8,778 nt of DNA, taken from assembly GCA_937980285.1 (NCBI GenBank), contig CALJQI010000027.1, positions 1 through 8,778 on the forward strand. Direction: 5' to 3'. A program made the translations under genes and the position numbers. The notes under the pieces are model-generated. The model was not told the origin of the DNA, ran no database searches, and was given only the letters and a program-made list of their open reading frames with translations. Position 1 is the stretch's first letter. Each line of letters opens with the position of its first letter. Shown piece by piece: positions 1-6,518 of the stretch. Source of the DNA: an uncultured Gammaproteobacteria bacterium (lineage in GTDB: Bacteria; Pseudomonadota; Gammaproteobacteria; GCA-001735895).

Positions 1-192
1 CTGGTCGAAGACTACGAAACCGATATGCAACTGGTGCACGACAAGCTGACGCAAAGCAATATAGACAGCGCTATTCGGCTGCTTGGGCTGGCAGAGCAAA
101 TCCGCGGCTTCGGTCACGTTCGTGAGCGCCATGTGCAGGCCCTGGCCGACGAACGCCAAAGCCTTGTTAACGCCCTGAAAGAAGAAGCGTAA
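1..192 (+). CDS. Indolepyruvate ferredoxin oxidoreductase-like protein, C-terminal end (partial)
   Basis: This frame is open from the first base and ends at TAA, giving the last 63 residues of a protein whose start lies outside the window. The tail contains AEQIRGFGHVRERH, which matches my recollection of the conserved end of the large fused indolepyruvate:ferredoxin oxidoreductases (DUF6537 region), where an IRGFGHVK-type motif sits a few dozen residues before the C-terminus. Those enzymes are cytoplasmic; they use thiamine diphosphate and iron-sulfur clusters to oxidatively decarboxylate aryl pyruvates from aromatic amino acid breakdown to aryl-acetyl-CoA, reducing ferredoxin. None of the catalytic domains is in this window, so the assignment rests on the tail motif alone. 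The following gene is about 350 bases away and probably a separate transcript. Confidence 0.72.
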   Translation: MVEDYETDMQLVHDKLTQSNIDSAIRLLGLAEQIRGFGHVRERHVQALADERQSLVNALKEEA

Positions 193-538
193 CCAGCGGA
201 TCCCGGAGGCTTAATCCGTACCGGCATTTTGAAGTCAGTACATTTTCTCGTCGCAGGTACGGAAGGCTGGTTGTTGGCAAACCTTCCGATCTCGCACCTC
301 AAAAACAGAAATATAAAGTACGTTGCATCCCGGCGACGGTAACCACCAGGACCGCGAGACCAATCCCGCCACCAGGCAGTGGATCGGCCTCGAAAAGCTC
401 GAGTGCGACAGTCATGAAGACCGCGCCCGCTATCAGGAACCTGTTGTAAAACGGTCGGCTGGCGGAGTACCAATAAACAGATAGTTCGGCTATATTGGTG
501 CGCGATTAACACTATTAGCTGCCTTATCGATTTATCCC
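193..538. other. Intergenic gap with no convincing gene
   Basis: This 346-base stretch separates the oxidoreductase tail from the response regulator gene. It holds a weak 7-bp inverted repeat (CGGAAGG at 260-266, CCTTCCG at 282-288, 15-base loop) without a T-run, so it is a poor intrinsic terminator. On the minus strand, 505 down to 299 is an open frame of about 68 codons that reads like one or two membrane helices but has no ATG, GTG or TTG near its beginning; it may be a decayed or unusually started small gene. The promoter of the response regulator should lie near the 3' end of this gap, but I could not find a well spaced -35/-10 pair. Confidence 0.5.
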
Positions 539-1180
539 ATGAACACAGCCATCAGTATCGTTGTAATCGACGACCACCCGCTGCTGCGCGAGGGCGTCAG
601 CAGTACGCTGGCGGCGGTCTCGGAGTTCGAAGTCGTCGGCCAGGGTGAAAGCTATGACGACGCGCTGCGCATCGCCCACGAAGAGATGCCCGATATCGTT
701 ATGCTCGATATCAGCATGCCCGGCGGCGGCGTAGAGGCGGCGCGCGATATCCACGAGGCGCTGCCGTCGATAAAGCTCGTCATGCTGACCGCCTCGGAGG
801 ACGAAAAAGACGTCATGTCGGCGCTGCAGGCCGGCGCCAATGCCTATATTCTAAAGGGCATCGGCGGCAAGGAGCTGATCGATATCGTGCGCCGCGTCGC
901 GGCCGGCGAAACCTTCATAACACCCAGCCTGGCGACCAACATCCTGCTGCATTCGTACAACCAGAAACCGGAGAAGGAGCCCAGCCTCATCGACAGGCTC
1001 AACGAGCGCGAAAGCAGCATACTGAAGGCGCTCGAACGCGGCCTGACCAACAAGGAAATCGCCGACGAACTGTTTCTAAGCGAAAAAACCATCAAACATT
1101 ACATGACCAACATCCTGCAAAAACTACAGGTTAAAAACCGTGTCGAAGCAGCCTTGCTCGCGCAAAAAGCCAACCGTTGA
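539..1180 (+). CDS. NarL/LuxR-family response regulator
   Basis: The 213-residue product has the normal length and two-domain layout of NarL/FixJ-type regulators. Residues 5-122 form the receiver domain: the acidic pair D11-D12, the phosphoacceptor D57 (in MLDISMPG), T84 and K106 are all present, so it should be phosphorylatable. Residues 152-209 form the LuxR-type helix-turn-helix, with the typical LNERESSILKALERGLTNKE start and the recognition-helix motif SEKTIKHYMTNILQKL. It is a cytoplasmic DNA-binding transcription factor. The likely partner is the sensor kinase encoded 40 bases downstream, whose HisKA_3 type pairs typically with NarL-type regulators. The ATG at 539 fits the receiver domain exactly, although no clear Shine-Dalgarno sequence precedes it. 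The target genes are not known; the operon at 2779 is a candidate by proximity only. Confidence 0.95.
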   Translation: MNTAISIVVIDDHPLLREGVSSTLAAVSEFEVVGQGESYDDALRIAHEEMPDIVMLDISMPGGGVEAARDIHEALPSIKLVMLTASEDEKDVMSALQAGANAYILKGIGGKELIDIVRRVAAGETFITPSLATNILLHSYNQKPEKEPSLIDRLNERESSILKALERGLTNKEIADELFLSEKTIKHYMTNILQKLQVKNRVEAALLAQKANR

Positions 1181-1220
1181 TCCCGTCGCCGGGTCTTCGG
1201 CCTGATCCGGGGCCAATAAC

Positions 1221-2570
1221 ATGCATTTTTCCACATTTATCCAGAGATGGGGTTTGCTCAGGATATTCGCGCTGTCCGCTTTCGTTTCGATCATCGGCAT
1301 CAGCACGGTATCCGGCTACATTTATTTTTCGTTCCTGCAGCAGAACCTGCTGCAGCGGGAAATGGTCATCAGCACCGAGTTCATTCAGAGTGTATCGCTG
1401 ATCAACAATCCCGAGGCTTACTTCGACGGCAGCACCAGCGTCGAGGACAAGCGCGCGATCGAAGAATTTTTCGATCACGTCATCGGCATTCCCGACGTGT
1501 TTCGCGCTACCGTTTTCGACGCCAATTATAAGATCATCTGGTCCAACGACGACGAACTGGTGGGCAAGACCTTCGTCGACAACGACGAGCTCGAGCTGGC
1601 CTACCGGGGTATCAGTATCTTCAACAAGGGCGAGGCCGGAGAACACGAAAAGCTGGAACACGACTTCCTGCCGCAAGACGTCGACGAGTTCGTCGAAAGC
1701 TACATCCCGGTCTGGGGCCAGGATCACCAACGCGTCATCGGCGTGGTCGAACTGTACAAGTCGCCCGCGGCCCTGTTCGAAACGCTCAGGCGAGGCCGCG
1801 AACTGGTCGCCCTGGTTTCGCTGCTCGGCGGCCTGATTCTGTTCGGCCTGCTGTACTGGGTGGTGCGCACCGCGCACCAGCTGATCGAGAGCCAGCGCAG
1901 TCGCATTCGCCAGGCCAGCCGCCGCGGCGTCGAATTGAACGAGCAAAGCCTGCGCCGCATCGGCTCCGAACTGCACGACGGCCCGGTGCAGTCCATCGGT
2001 TTTGCCCTGCTCAAACTGGATTCCATCGTCGACGACAGGGACGAGTCGGCGTCGGCCTCCGAGCCCGATACGGACCTGGTCGCCAAAATCCGCGACGCGT
2101 TGAACCATGCGCTGCAGGAAGTGCGCAGCCTTTCCTCGGGACTGGTGATACCCGAGCTCAAGGACCAGTCCGCGAAGCAGGCAATTGTGAAGGTCATCGA
2201 CCGCCACGAAAAGCGCACCGGCACCACTGTCAAGCGGGATCTCGACAGGTTACCCGAAGCGCTCGACAACTCGACCAAGATTTGCCTTTACCGGCTGGTG
2301 CAGGAAGGTCTCAACAATGCCTATCGTCACGGCAAGGGCGTCGACCAGTATGTCGGTATCGAGGTACACAACTCGCGACTGACCCTGACCCTGAGCGACG
2401 CCGGTCCGGGCATGGACGCGAAAGACAGTAACAAGATCAACGACCCCGAGCACCTGGGTATACGCGGTATGCGGGAACGGGTCGAAAGCCTCGGCGGCGA
2501 TTTTCATATCACCAGCAATCACAGGAATATCGGCGTAAAACTAACCGCCGCTCTACCGATCTACGATTAG
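1221..2570 (+). CDS. HisKA_3 (HPK7-type) membrane sensor histidine kinase
   Basis: The 449-residue product has a short cytoplasmic N-terminus, a membrane helix at about 12-38, an exported sensory region at about 40-193, and a second helix at about 194-216 (LVALVSLLGGLILFGLLYWV). A helical linker leads to the HisKA_3 phosphorylation box ELHDGPVQ with H252. The box includes the DxxxQ pattern (D253, Q257) that in this family supports dephosphorylation of the partner. The C-terminal HATPase_c domain shows an N box (EGLNNAYRHG, N365/N366), a G1 box (DAGPGMD, from D393) and a G2 box (GIRGMRER). It autophosphorylates on histidine and passes the phosphate to a NarL-type regulator, almost certainly the gene just upstream. 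The sensory region has no motif I can name; it could be a single-domain PAS-like (Cache) fold. GGGG at 1209-1212 is a plausible ribosome binding site, 8 bases before the ATG. Confidence 0.94.
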   Translation: MHFSTFIQRWGLLRIFALSAFVSIIGISTVSGYIYFSFLQQNLLQREMVISTEFIQSVSLINNPEAYFDGSTSVEDKRAIEEFFDHVIGIPDVFRATVFDANYKIIWSNDDELVGKTFVDNDELELAYRGISIFNKGEAGEHEKLEHDFLPQDVDEFVESYIPVWGQDHQRVIGVVELYKSPAALFETLRRGRELVALVSLLGGLILFGLLYWVVRTAHQLIESQRSRIRQASRRGVELNEQSLRRIGSELHDGPVQSIGFALLKLDSIVDDRDESASASEPDTDLVAKIRDALNHALQEVRSLSSGLVIPELKDQSAKQAIVKVIDRHEKRTGTTVKRDLDRLPEALDNSTKICLYRLVQEGLNNAYRHGKGVDQYVGIEVHNSRLTLTLSDAGPGMDAKDSNKINDPEHLGIRGMRERVESLGGDFHITSNHRNIGVKLTAALPIYD

Positions 2571-2593
2571 GCGCCCGGGCGCGGCGAACCAGC

Positions 2594-2605
2594 GGGAATT
2601 TTCCC
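2594..2605. repeat. Short inverted repeat GGGAA-TT-TTCCC (upstream copy)
   Basis: This is a perfect 5-bp inverted repeat with a 2-base centre, lying 23 bases after the kinase stop codon. The same half-sites (GGGAA and TTCCC) recur with a 4-base centre at 2735-2748, just before the NTPase gene. Two copies in a 208-base gap could be a pair of operator sites, but sites this short can also occur by chance. Confidence 0.3.
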
Positions 2606-2634
2606 TCTATTCGCCAGCCGCGAGCGAGATCGGG

Positions 2635-2660
2635 TTTTCAGACTAAAGTCTGAAAATTTT
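2635..2660 (+). terminator. Candidate intrinsic terminator or operator palindrome after the kinase gene
   Basis: TTTTCAGACT (2635-2644) and AGTCTGAAAA (2647-2656) are perfect inverted repeats of 10 bp separated by only AA, followed by TTTT at 2657-2660. As RNA, the central CAGACT/AGTCTG pairing would have to open by about one pair to form a loop, and the flanking A/T pairs supply a U-rich 3' side. It lies 65 bases past the kinase stop, which suits termination of the two-component operon. The stem has few G:C pairs, so termination may be weak. The strict symmetry would equally suit a dimeric DNA-binding protein. Confidence 0.5.
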
Positions 2661-2726
2661 CCGACCATCGTGCCGCGCAAGTCATGACTTCCGCCCGTAG
2701 CAACAGGGCATCGATACCGGCAAAAT

Positions 2727-2770
2727 TCGTATATGGGAATTATTTCCCAAATTTATAAATTAACCGGAGT
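2727..2770 (+). promoter_or_regulatory. AT-rich leader with inverted repeat and ribosome binding site, upstream of the NTPase operon
   Basis: This stretch is strikingly AT-rich against its GC-rich surroundings. It contains TGGGAA-TTAT-TTCCCA (2734-2749), a perfect 6-bp inverted repeat, followed at once by TATAAA (2754-2759), a possible -10 element. No good -35 element stands at the standard distance, so the promoter may be activator-dependent or use another sigma factor. If TATAAA is the -10 element, the inverted repeat falls in the spacer, a classic operator position. GGAG at 2766-2769 is a good ribosome binding site, 9 bases before the ATG at 2779. The half-sites match those at 2594-2605. 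Confidence 0.4.
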
Positions 2771-2778
2771 CCTAATCC

Positions 2779-3882
2779 ATGTTTAAAGCGACACAAAACC
2801 TCAAGTGTATCAGCGGCAATCAAGCCGGTTTTTCGGCCTTGCCCGCGAATTTCGATCGGGCCAAAAGCGCCTACACGACCCGTAATATCGATCTTGGCCT
2901 CGCCGCCGGCATGCTGACCGGCGAACACCAGCCGCAGCACGGCGATTTGCTGCTGGCGGAAGTGGCGCGCATCGGCCAGCATACCCGCCTCGAACTGGCC
3001 TGCGGCCGCCGCGCCCGCATGCACATCGGCGACCGCGTGCTGGTCTGTTACGGCAACCGCTATGCGCCGGATCAGTTCGAAGCGAGCATGCCGCTCGATC
3101 TCGGCGAATGTCACCTGGTGGCGGCCGGCGGTATCGCGGCAAAAATGGATTCCAGGCACCGGGTAATGAAAAGACCCACGCTGTTGCAACCCCTGGGCCT
3201 GGTCACCGACGCCGATGGCCAGCGTATCAACCTGCGCGATTCGCGCCTGCCGCGGCGCGAGTCGGGCGCACGGCCGCTAACCGTGGCGATAGCCGGTACC
3301 TCGATGAACGCCGGCAAAACCACCACCGCGTCTCACCTGATCAAGGGACTCGACCGCGCCGGCATCAAGGTCGCGGCGGCCAAGATCACCGGCACCGGCG
3401 CCGGTGGCGATTTCTGGTTCATGATCGATTCGGGTGCGCAGCCGGTGCTGGATTTCACCGACGCCGGTTACGCTTCCACCTTCGGTCTTATGCCTGACGA
3501 AATCGAAGACGTGATGGAAACGCTGGTGGCGGAACTCGCCAGCCATCGCCCCGACGTAATCGTGCTCGAAATTGCCGACGGCATTTTCCAGCAGGAAACC
3601 GCGAGCCTGCTCGCCTCCGACTGCTTTCGCCGACTGGTGGACCGCTTGCTGTTCACCGCCGGCGACGCCACCGGGGCGCTGGCCGGAAAATTGTGGCTCG
3701 ACCAGCATGACCTGCCGTTGATCGGCATCAGCGGAGCGCTAACCGCATCGCCGCTGGCCACGCGCGAGGCCGAACTTGCGAGCAGCATGCCGGTTTACAC
3801 CACCGACCAGCTGGACGACGCGGAACTGTCCGTCGAGCTGGTGTTCGGCGAAGCCGTGCAGTGCAAGCGGAACCTGGCCTAG
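2779..3882 (+). CDS. P-loop NTPase, DUF1611/DgcN-like C-terminal domain with unassigned N-terminal domain
   Basis: The product has 367 residues. The C-terminal half (from about 168) is a P-loop NTPase: a Walker A motif GTSMNAGKT at 173-181 (K180), a helix rich in basic residues, then TGTGAGGDFWFMIDSGAQ from about residue 204, and a strand ending in an acidic residue (VIVLEIADG, E264) that could serve as Walker B. The run from TGTG through DSGAQPVLDFTDAG resembles the TGQTG...DFVAG region of DUF1611 proteins (such as DgcN) as I recall it, and of the wider MobB/dethiobiotin synthetase-like group of small-molecule ligases and kinases. Residues 1-165 do not resemble the Rossmann domain that normally precedes DUF1611; they look mostly beta (GDLLLAEVARIG, GDRVLVCYGNRY). 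No signal peptide or membrane helix is seen, so it is cytoplasmic. It is the first gene of an operon with an ABC exporter. The reaction and substrate are unknown. Confidence 0.75.
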   Translation: MFKATQNLKCISGNQAGFSALPANFDRAKSAYTTRNIDLGLAAGMLTGEHQPQHGDLLLAEVARIGQHTRLELACGRRARMHIGDRVLVCYGNRYAPDQFEASMPLDLGECHLVAAGGIAAKMDSRHRVMKRPTLLQPLGLVTDADGQRINLRDSRLPRRESGARPLTVAIAGTSMNAGKTTTASHLIKGLDRAGIKVAAAKITGTGAGGDFWFMIDSGAQPVLDFTDAGYASTFGLMPDEIEDVMETLVAELASHRPDVIVLEIADGIFQQETASLLASDCFRRLVDRLLFTAGDATGALAGKLWLDQHDLPLIGISGALTASPLATREAELASSMPVYTTDQLDDAELSVELVFGEAVQCKRNLA

Positions 3883-3886
3883 AACC

Positions 3887-5578
3887 ATGCAACTGCCCGA
3901 ATTGCTACACGGCTCGCGCATACGCTACCTGGTCTGGCTGATTGTCAACGGCAGCGCCCAGGCGGCCATTGTGATCGCGATGGCGCTGATTATGCAAAAC
4001 GCCTTCGATAGCCTGATCAGCACGGCTAGCTCCCCCGGCGACGGCAGCCTGGTCCAATACCTTGGCGGATTCGCCCTGATTGTCGTCTGCAACGCGGCGC
4101 TGCGCTGGCGCGAACGCGTCGATGCCGAAAAGCTCGGCCAGGACTATGTTTTCGAGCTGCGCCAGCAACTGTTCGCGCACATTAGCCGCCTGTCACCGCG
4201 CAGCCTGCAGCGGCGCAGCCAGGGCGCCACGATGTTGCGCTTCATCGGCGACATGAACGCCCTGCGCCAGTGGATCAGCCTCGGTGTCGCACGCCTCGCG
4301 GTCGCCGCCGTCACCACCGCGCTAACGCTGCTGGTGCTGGGTATCCTCAATCCCGCGATCGCCCTGCTGATCGCGGTTCTGATGCTGGGCGCGGTAGCTA
4401 CCATGCTGGGGCTGGGCCGCGCGCTGGAACATGCATCGCGCGACGCCCGTCGCCAGCGCTCGCGCCTGAGCGCGAATATCAACGAAAAAATTGGCGCACT
4501 GGCCGTTGTGCAGGCGCTCGGTCAACGCCAGCGGGAACGCCGCCTGCTTAGAAAACAGTGCCACCGGCTGCAACACGCGATGCTGCATCGCGCCAGCCTG
4601 ATCGGCCAGCTGCGCGCGGTCACCGAAACCGTGGTCGGTCTCGCTACCAGCGGAATCATCCTGCTCGGCGCGTGGCAGGTTTCCACCGGCAACGCCACCG
4701 CGGGTACCGTGATTTCGGCGATGATGGTGGTCGGCATGCTGGCGCCGGCGCTGCGCGATCTCGGCCGCGTCCACGAATACTGGCGAGGCGCCCGCGTGGC
4801 GAGGGAAAAAATTCTGCAGTTCCTGCAGGCCAAAGGCCGTATCTGGCAACCGCGCGGCGCCCCGGACCTGAAAATCAAACACGGCGCGATCAAGTTCGAA
4901 CGCGTCAGCGTGGGCGATTCCATCCAGGACTTTTCGCGCCGCGCCGACGGTGGCCAACGGATCGCGCTGCTGGGTCCCAACGGCAGCGGCAAATCGACCC
5001 TGCTGGGCCTGGTCTCTCGGCTGCAGGACCCGGACCAGGGCCGCGTGCTGATCGACGGCCAGAACGTCGCCATGTGCAGCCTCGAATCGTTGCGCGCCAA
5101 TATCGGCATGGTCGGACCGGATTTGCCGTTGCTACGCGGCAGCATCGAGCGCAATCTCAGGTACCGCTGTCCGCATGCGAGCGCCGAGCAATTGCAGGAA
5201 GCCATGCAGCTGTGCGGCGTCGACGAGATGGTCGCCGGCATGGCCAGTGGTTTACGCACTCGTATCAATGAAGGCGGACGTAATTTATCCGCCGGTCAAC
5301 GCGCCCGGCTCGCGCTCGCTCGCGCGCTGCTCGGCGCGCCGCCGATTCTGCTGCTCGACGAGGCCGACGCCAACCTGGACGACGAATCGGAGAGTCTCAT
5401 CCAGCGCGTACTGCAGGACTATCGAGGAACGATCCTGATCGTTTCCCATCGTTATACCCGGCTGGCGAAGATGGACCAGGTCTGGCACCTGGGTACGACC
5501 GAAGCAGAAACACCCGAACGGTCCCCGGCACCGCCGCTGGTGAACCGGAGCGAGCACGCACTTGCCGCCGTGAATTAA
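3887..5578 (+). CDS. ABC half-exporter, fused permease and ATPase (type I exporter fold)
   Basis: I place the start at the ATG at 3887, 4 bases after the NTPase stop; the frame stays open upstream to 3776, but that part overlaps the NTPase gene and reads as nonsense. The resulting 563 residues are normal for a half-transporter, which would work as a homodimer in the inner membrane. Residues 1-300 hold about six membrane helices with the typical cytoplasmic loop LSPRSLQRRSQG. The ATPase domain has Walker A GPNGSGKS (363-370, K369), signature LSAGQ (467-471), Walker B ILLLDE (D491, catalytic E492), a D-loop (ANLDD) and the H-loop H521. Two features are odd. The Q-loop glutamine position reads GMVGPD, with P411 where Q is expected, and the segment before Walker A (VSVGDSIQDFS) is short and lacks the usual A-loop tyrosine. 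The cargo cannot be read from sequence. The operon suggests it works with the NTPase and hydrolase. Confidence 0.92.
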   Translation: MQLPELLHGSRIRYLVWLIVNGSAQAAIVIAMALIMQNAFDSLISTASSPGDGSLVQYLGGFALIVVCNAALRWRERVDAEKLGQDYVFELRQQLFAHISRLSPRSLQRRSQGATMLRFIGDMNALRQWISLGVARLAVAAVTTALTLLVLGILNPAIALLIAVLMLGAVATMLGLGRALEHASRDARRQRSRLSANINEKIGALAVVQALGQRQRERRLLRKQCHRLQHAMLHRASLIGQLRAVTETVVGLATSGIILLGAWQVSTGNATAGTVISAMMVVGMLAPALRDLGRVHEYWRGARVAREKILQFLQAKGRIWQPRGAPDLKIKHGAIKFERVSVGDSIQDFSRRADGGQRIALLGPNGSGKSTLLGLVSRLQDPDQGRVLIDGQNVAMCSLESLRANIGMVGPDLPLLRGSIERNLRYRCPHASAEQLQEAMQLCGVDEMVAGMASGLRTRINEGGRNLSAGQRARLALARALLGAPPILLLDEADANLDDESESLIQRVLQDYRGTILIVSHRYTRLAKMDQVWHLGTTEAETPERSPAPPLVNRSEHALAAVN

Positions 5579-5605
5579 ACCACCCCGACTCGAGAGATTA
5601 CGATT

Positions 5606-6502
5606 ATGCTTACGCCCCTTTTACTCGCCGGCTCCCGGCTCGACCAGTTGCTCGATCCCAGCGGCCGGTGCGAATCCGCGCTCGACACCGGCAAGGTGCT
5701 CAAACGCCGACTGGGCGGCCGCCACGGCCAGGTTTATTACCTTTACGTCCCGCGCTCCGCCGGCAAGCGCCCGCCGCTGATGGTCAGCGTACACGGGATT
5801 TCGCGCAACGCCCGGCAGCACGCGAAACTGTTGTCCTCCATGGCCGAACTTTACGGCGTCATCGTACTGGCGCCCCTGTTCAGCGAAAAACAGTTCCCCG
5901 ACTACCAGCGCCTCGGCCGGCTGCGGCGCGGCCCGCGCGCCGACCTTGCCCTCGACCGCATCGTCGGCGAAGTGCTGTACCTGACCGGGGCCGACAGCGA
6001 GCGCCTTTACCTGTTCGGTTACTCGGGTGGAGGCCAGTTCGCCCACCGCTACGCGATGGCGCACCCCGAACGAGTCGCCGGCGTCGTCATCGGCGCGGCC
6101 GGCTGGTACACCATGCCGCAAAGCGAAAACGCCTACCCCTACGGTGTCGGGCAATGCCGGGGTCTGCCCAGCCTGCGCTTCGACAGCAGCAGGTTCCTGC
6201 GCGTGCCGATGACCGTGATCGTGGGCGACAGGGACACCGATAGAGACCCCGGGCTGAACAAGTCGAAAAGAATCGATCGCCTGCAGGGCCGCAATCGGGT
6301 CGAACGCGCTGTCAGCTGGGCAAAAACCATGAACCTGGCGGCAAAAAGCCGCGGTATGGCCGAGCATTTCAGTGTCGAGGTTTTACCCGGCGTCGATCAC
6401 TCCTTCGAGCTCGGTGTTTCGCATGGCGCCTTGCAGGACAGGATTTTTACCCACTTGTTCGGTAATTCCGCGTCGCCTAAACCGAGGCCGGCATCAGTGT
6501 AA
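5606..6502 (+). CDS. Alpha/beta hydrolase, esterase/depolymerase-like
   Basis: The 298-residue product is a complete alpha/beta hydrolase. The oxyanion region VSVHGISRNARQH follows an early strand, the nucleophile elbow is GYSGGG with S140, a likely acid lies in VGDRDTDRD (D208 or D210), and the catalytic histidine is H265 in GVDHSFE. Such proteins hydrolyse carboxylic esters, thioesters or related bonds; the fold resembles feruloyl esterase/polyhydroxybutyrate depolymerase-type enzymes but the exact family is uncertain. The N-terminus (MLTPLLLAGSRL) is only briefly hydrophobic and lacks a clear cleavage signal, so it is probably cytoplasmic. GAGAG at 5592-5596 is a fair ribosome binding site 9 bases before the ATG. 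It lies 27 bases after the exporter gene and is likely the last gene of that operon. Its stop codon is 16 bases from the stop of the convergent gene. Confidence 0.88.
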   Translation: MLTPLLLAGSRLDQLLDPSGRCESALDTGKVLKRRLGGRHGQVYYLYVPRSAGKRPPLMVSVHGISRNARQHAKLLSSMAELYGVIVLAPLFSEKQFPDYQRLGRLRRGPRADLALDRIVGEVLYLTGADSERLYLFGYSGGGQFAHRYAMAHPERVAGVVIGAAGWYTMPQSENAYPYGVGQCRGLPSLRFDSSRFLRVPMTVIVGDRDTDRDPGLNKSKRIDRLQGRNRVERAVSWAKTMNLAAKSRGMAEHFSVEVLPGVDHSFELGVSHGALQDRIFTHLFGNSASPKPRPASV

Positions 6503-6518
6503 GAATGTCTCGTATTGA

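Noticed and set aside
260..288. Inverted repeat CGGAAGG/CCTTCCG as a terminator after the first gene
   Set aside because: The 7-bp stem has a 15-base loop and is not followed by a T-run, so it does not meet the usual intrinsic terminator pattern.
1131..2207. Long minus-strand open frame inside the kinase gene
   Set aside because: It is antisense to a clear kinase in a GC-rich gene, and its amino acid make-up shows no domain; a typical shadow frame.
3776..3886. Upstream extension of the ABC exporter reading frame
   Set aside because: The extra 37 residues overlap the end of the NTPase gene and read as low-complexity, cysteine and serine-rich sequence unlike any transporter start; the ATG at 3887 is better.
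4322..5268. Two long minus-strand frames inside the exporter gene
   Set aside because: They are antisense to clear ABC transporter motifs, overlap each other, and contain no recognisable domain.
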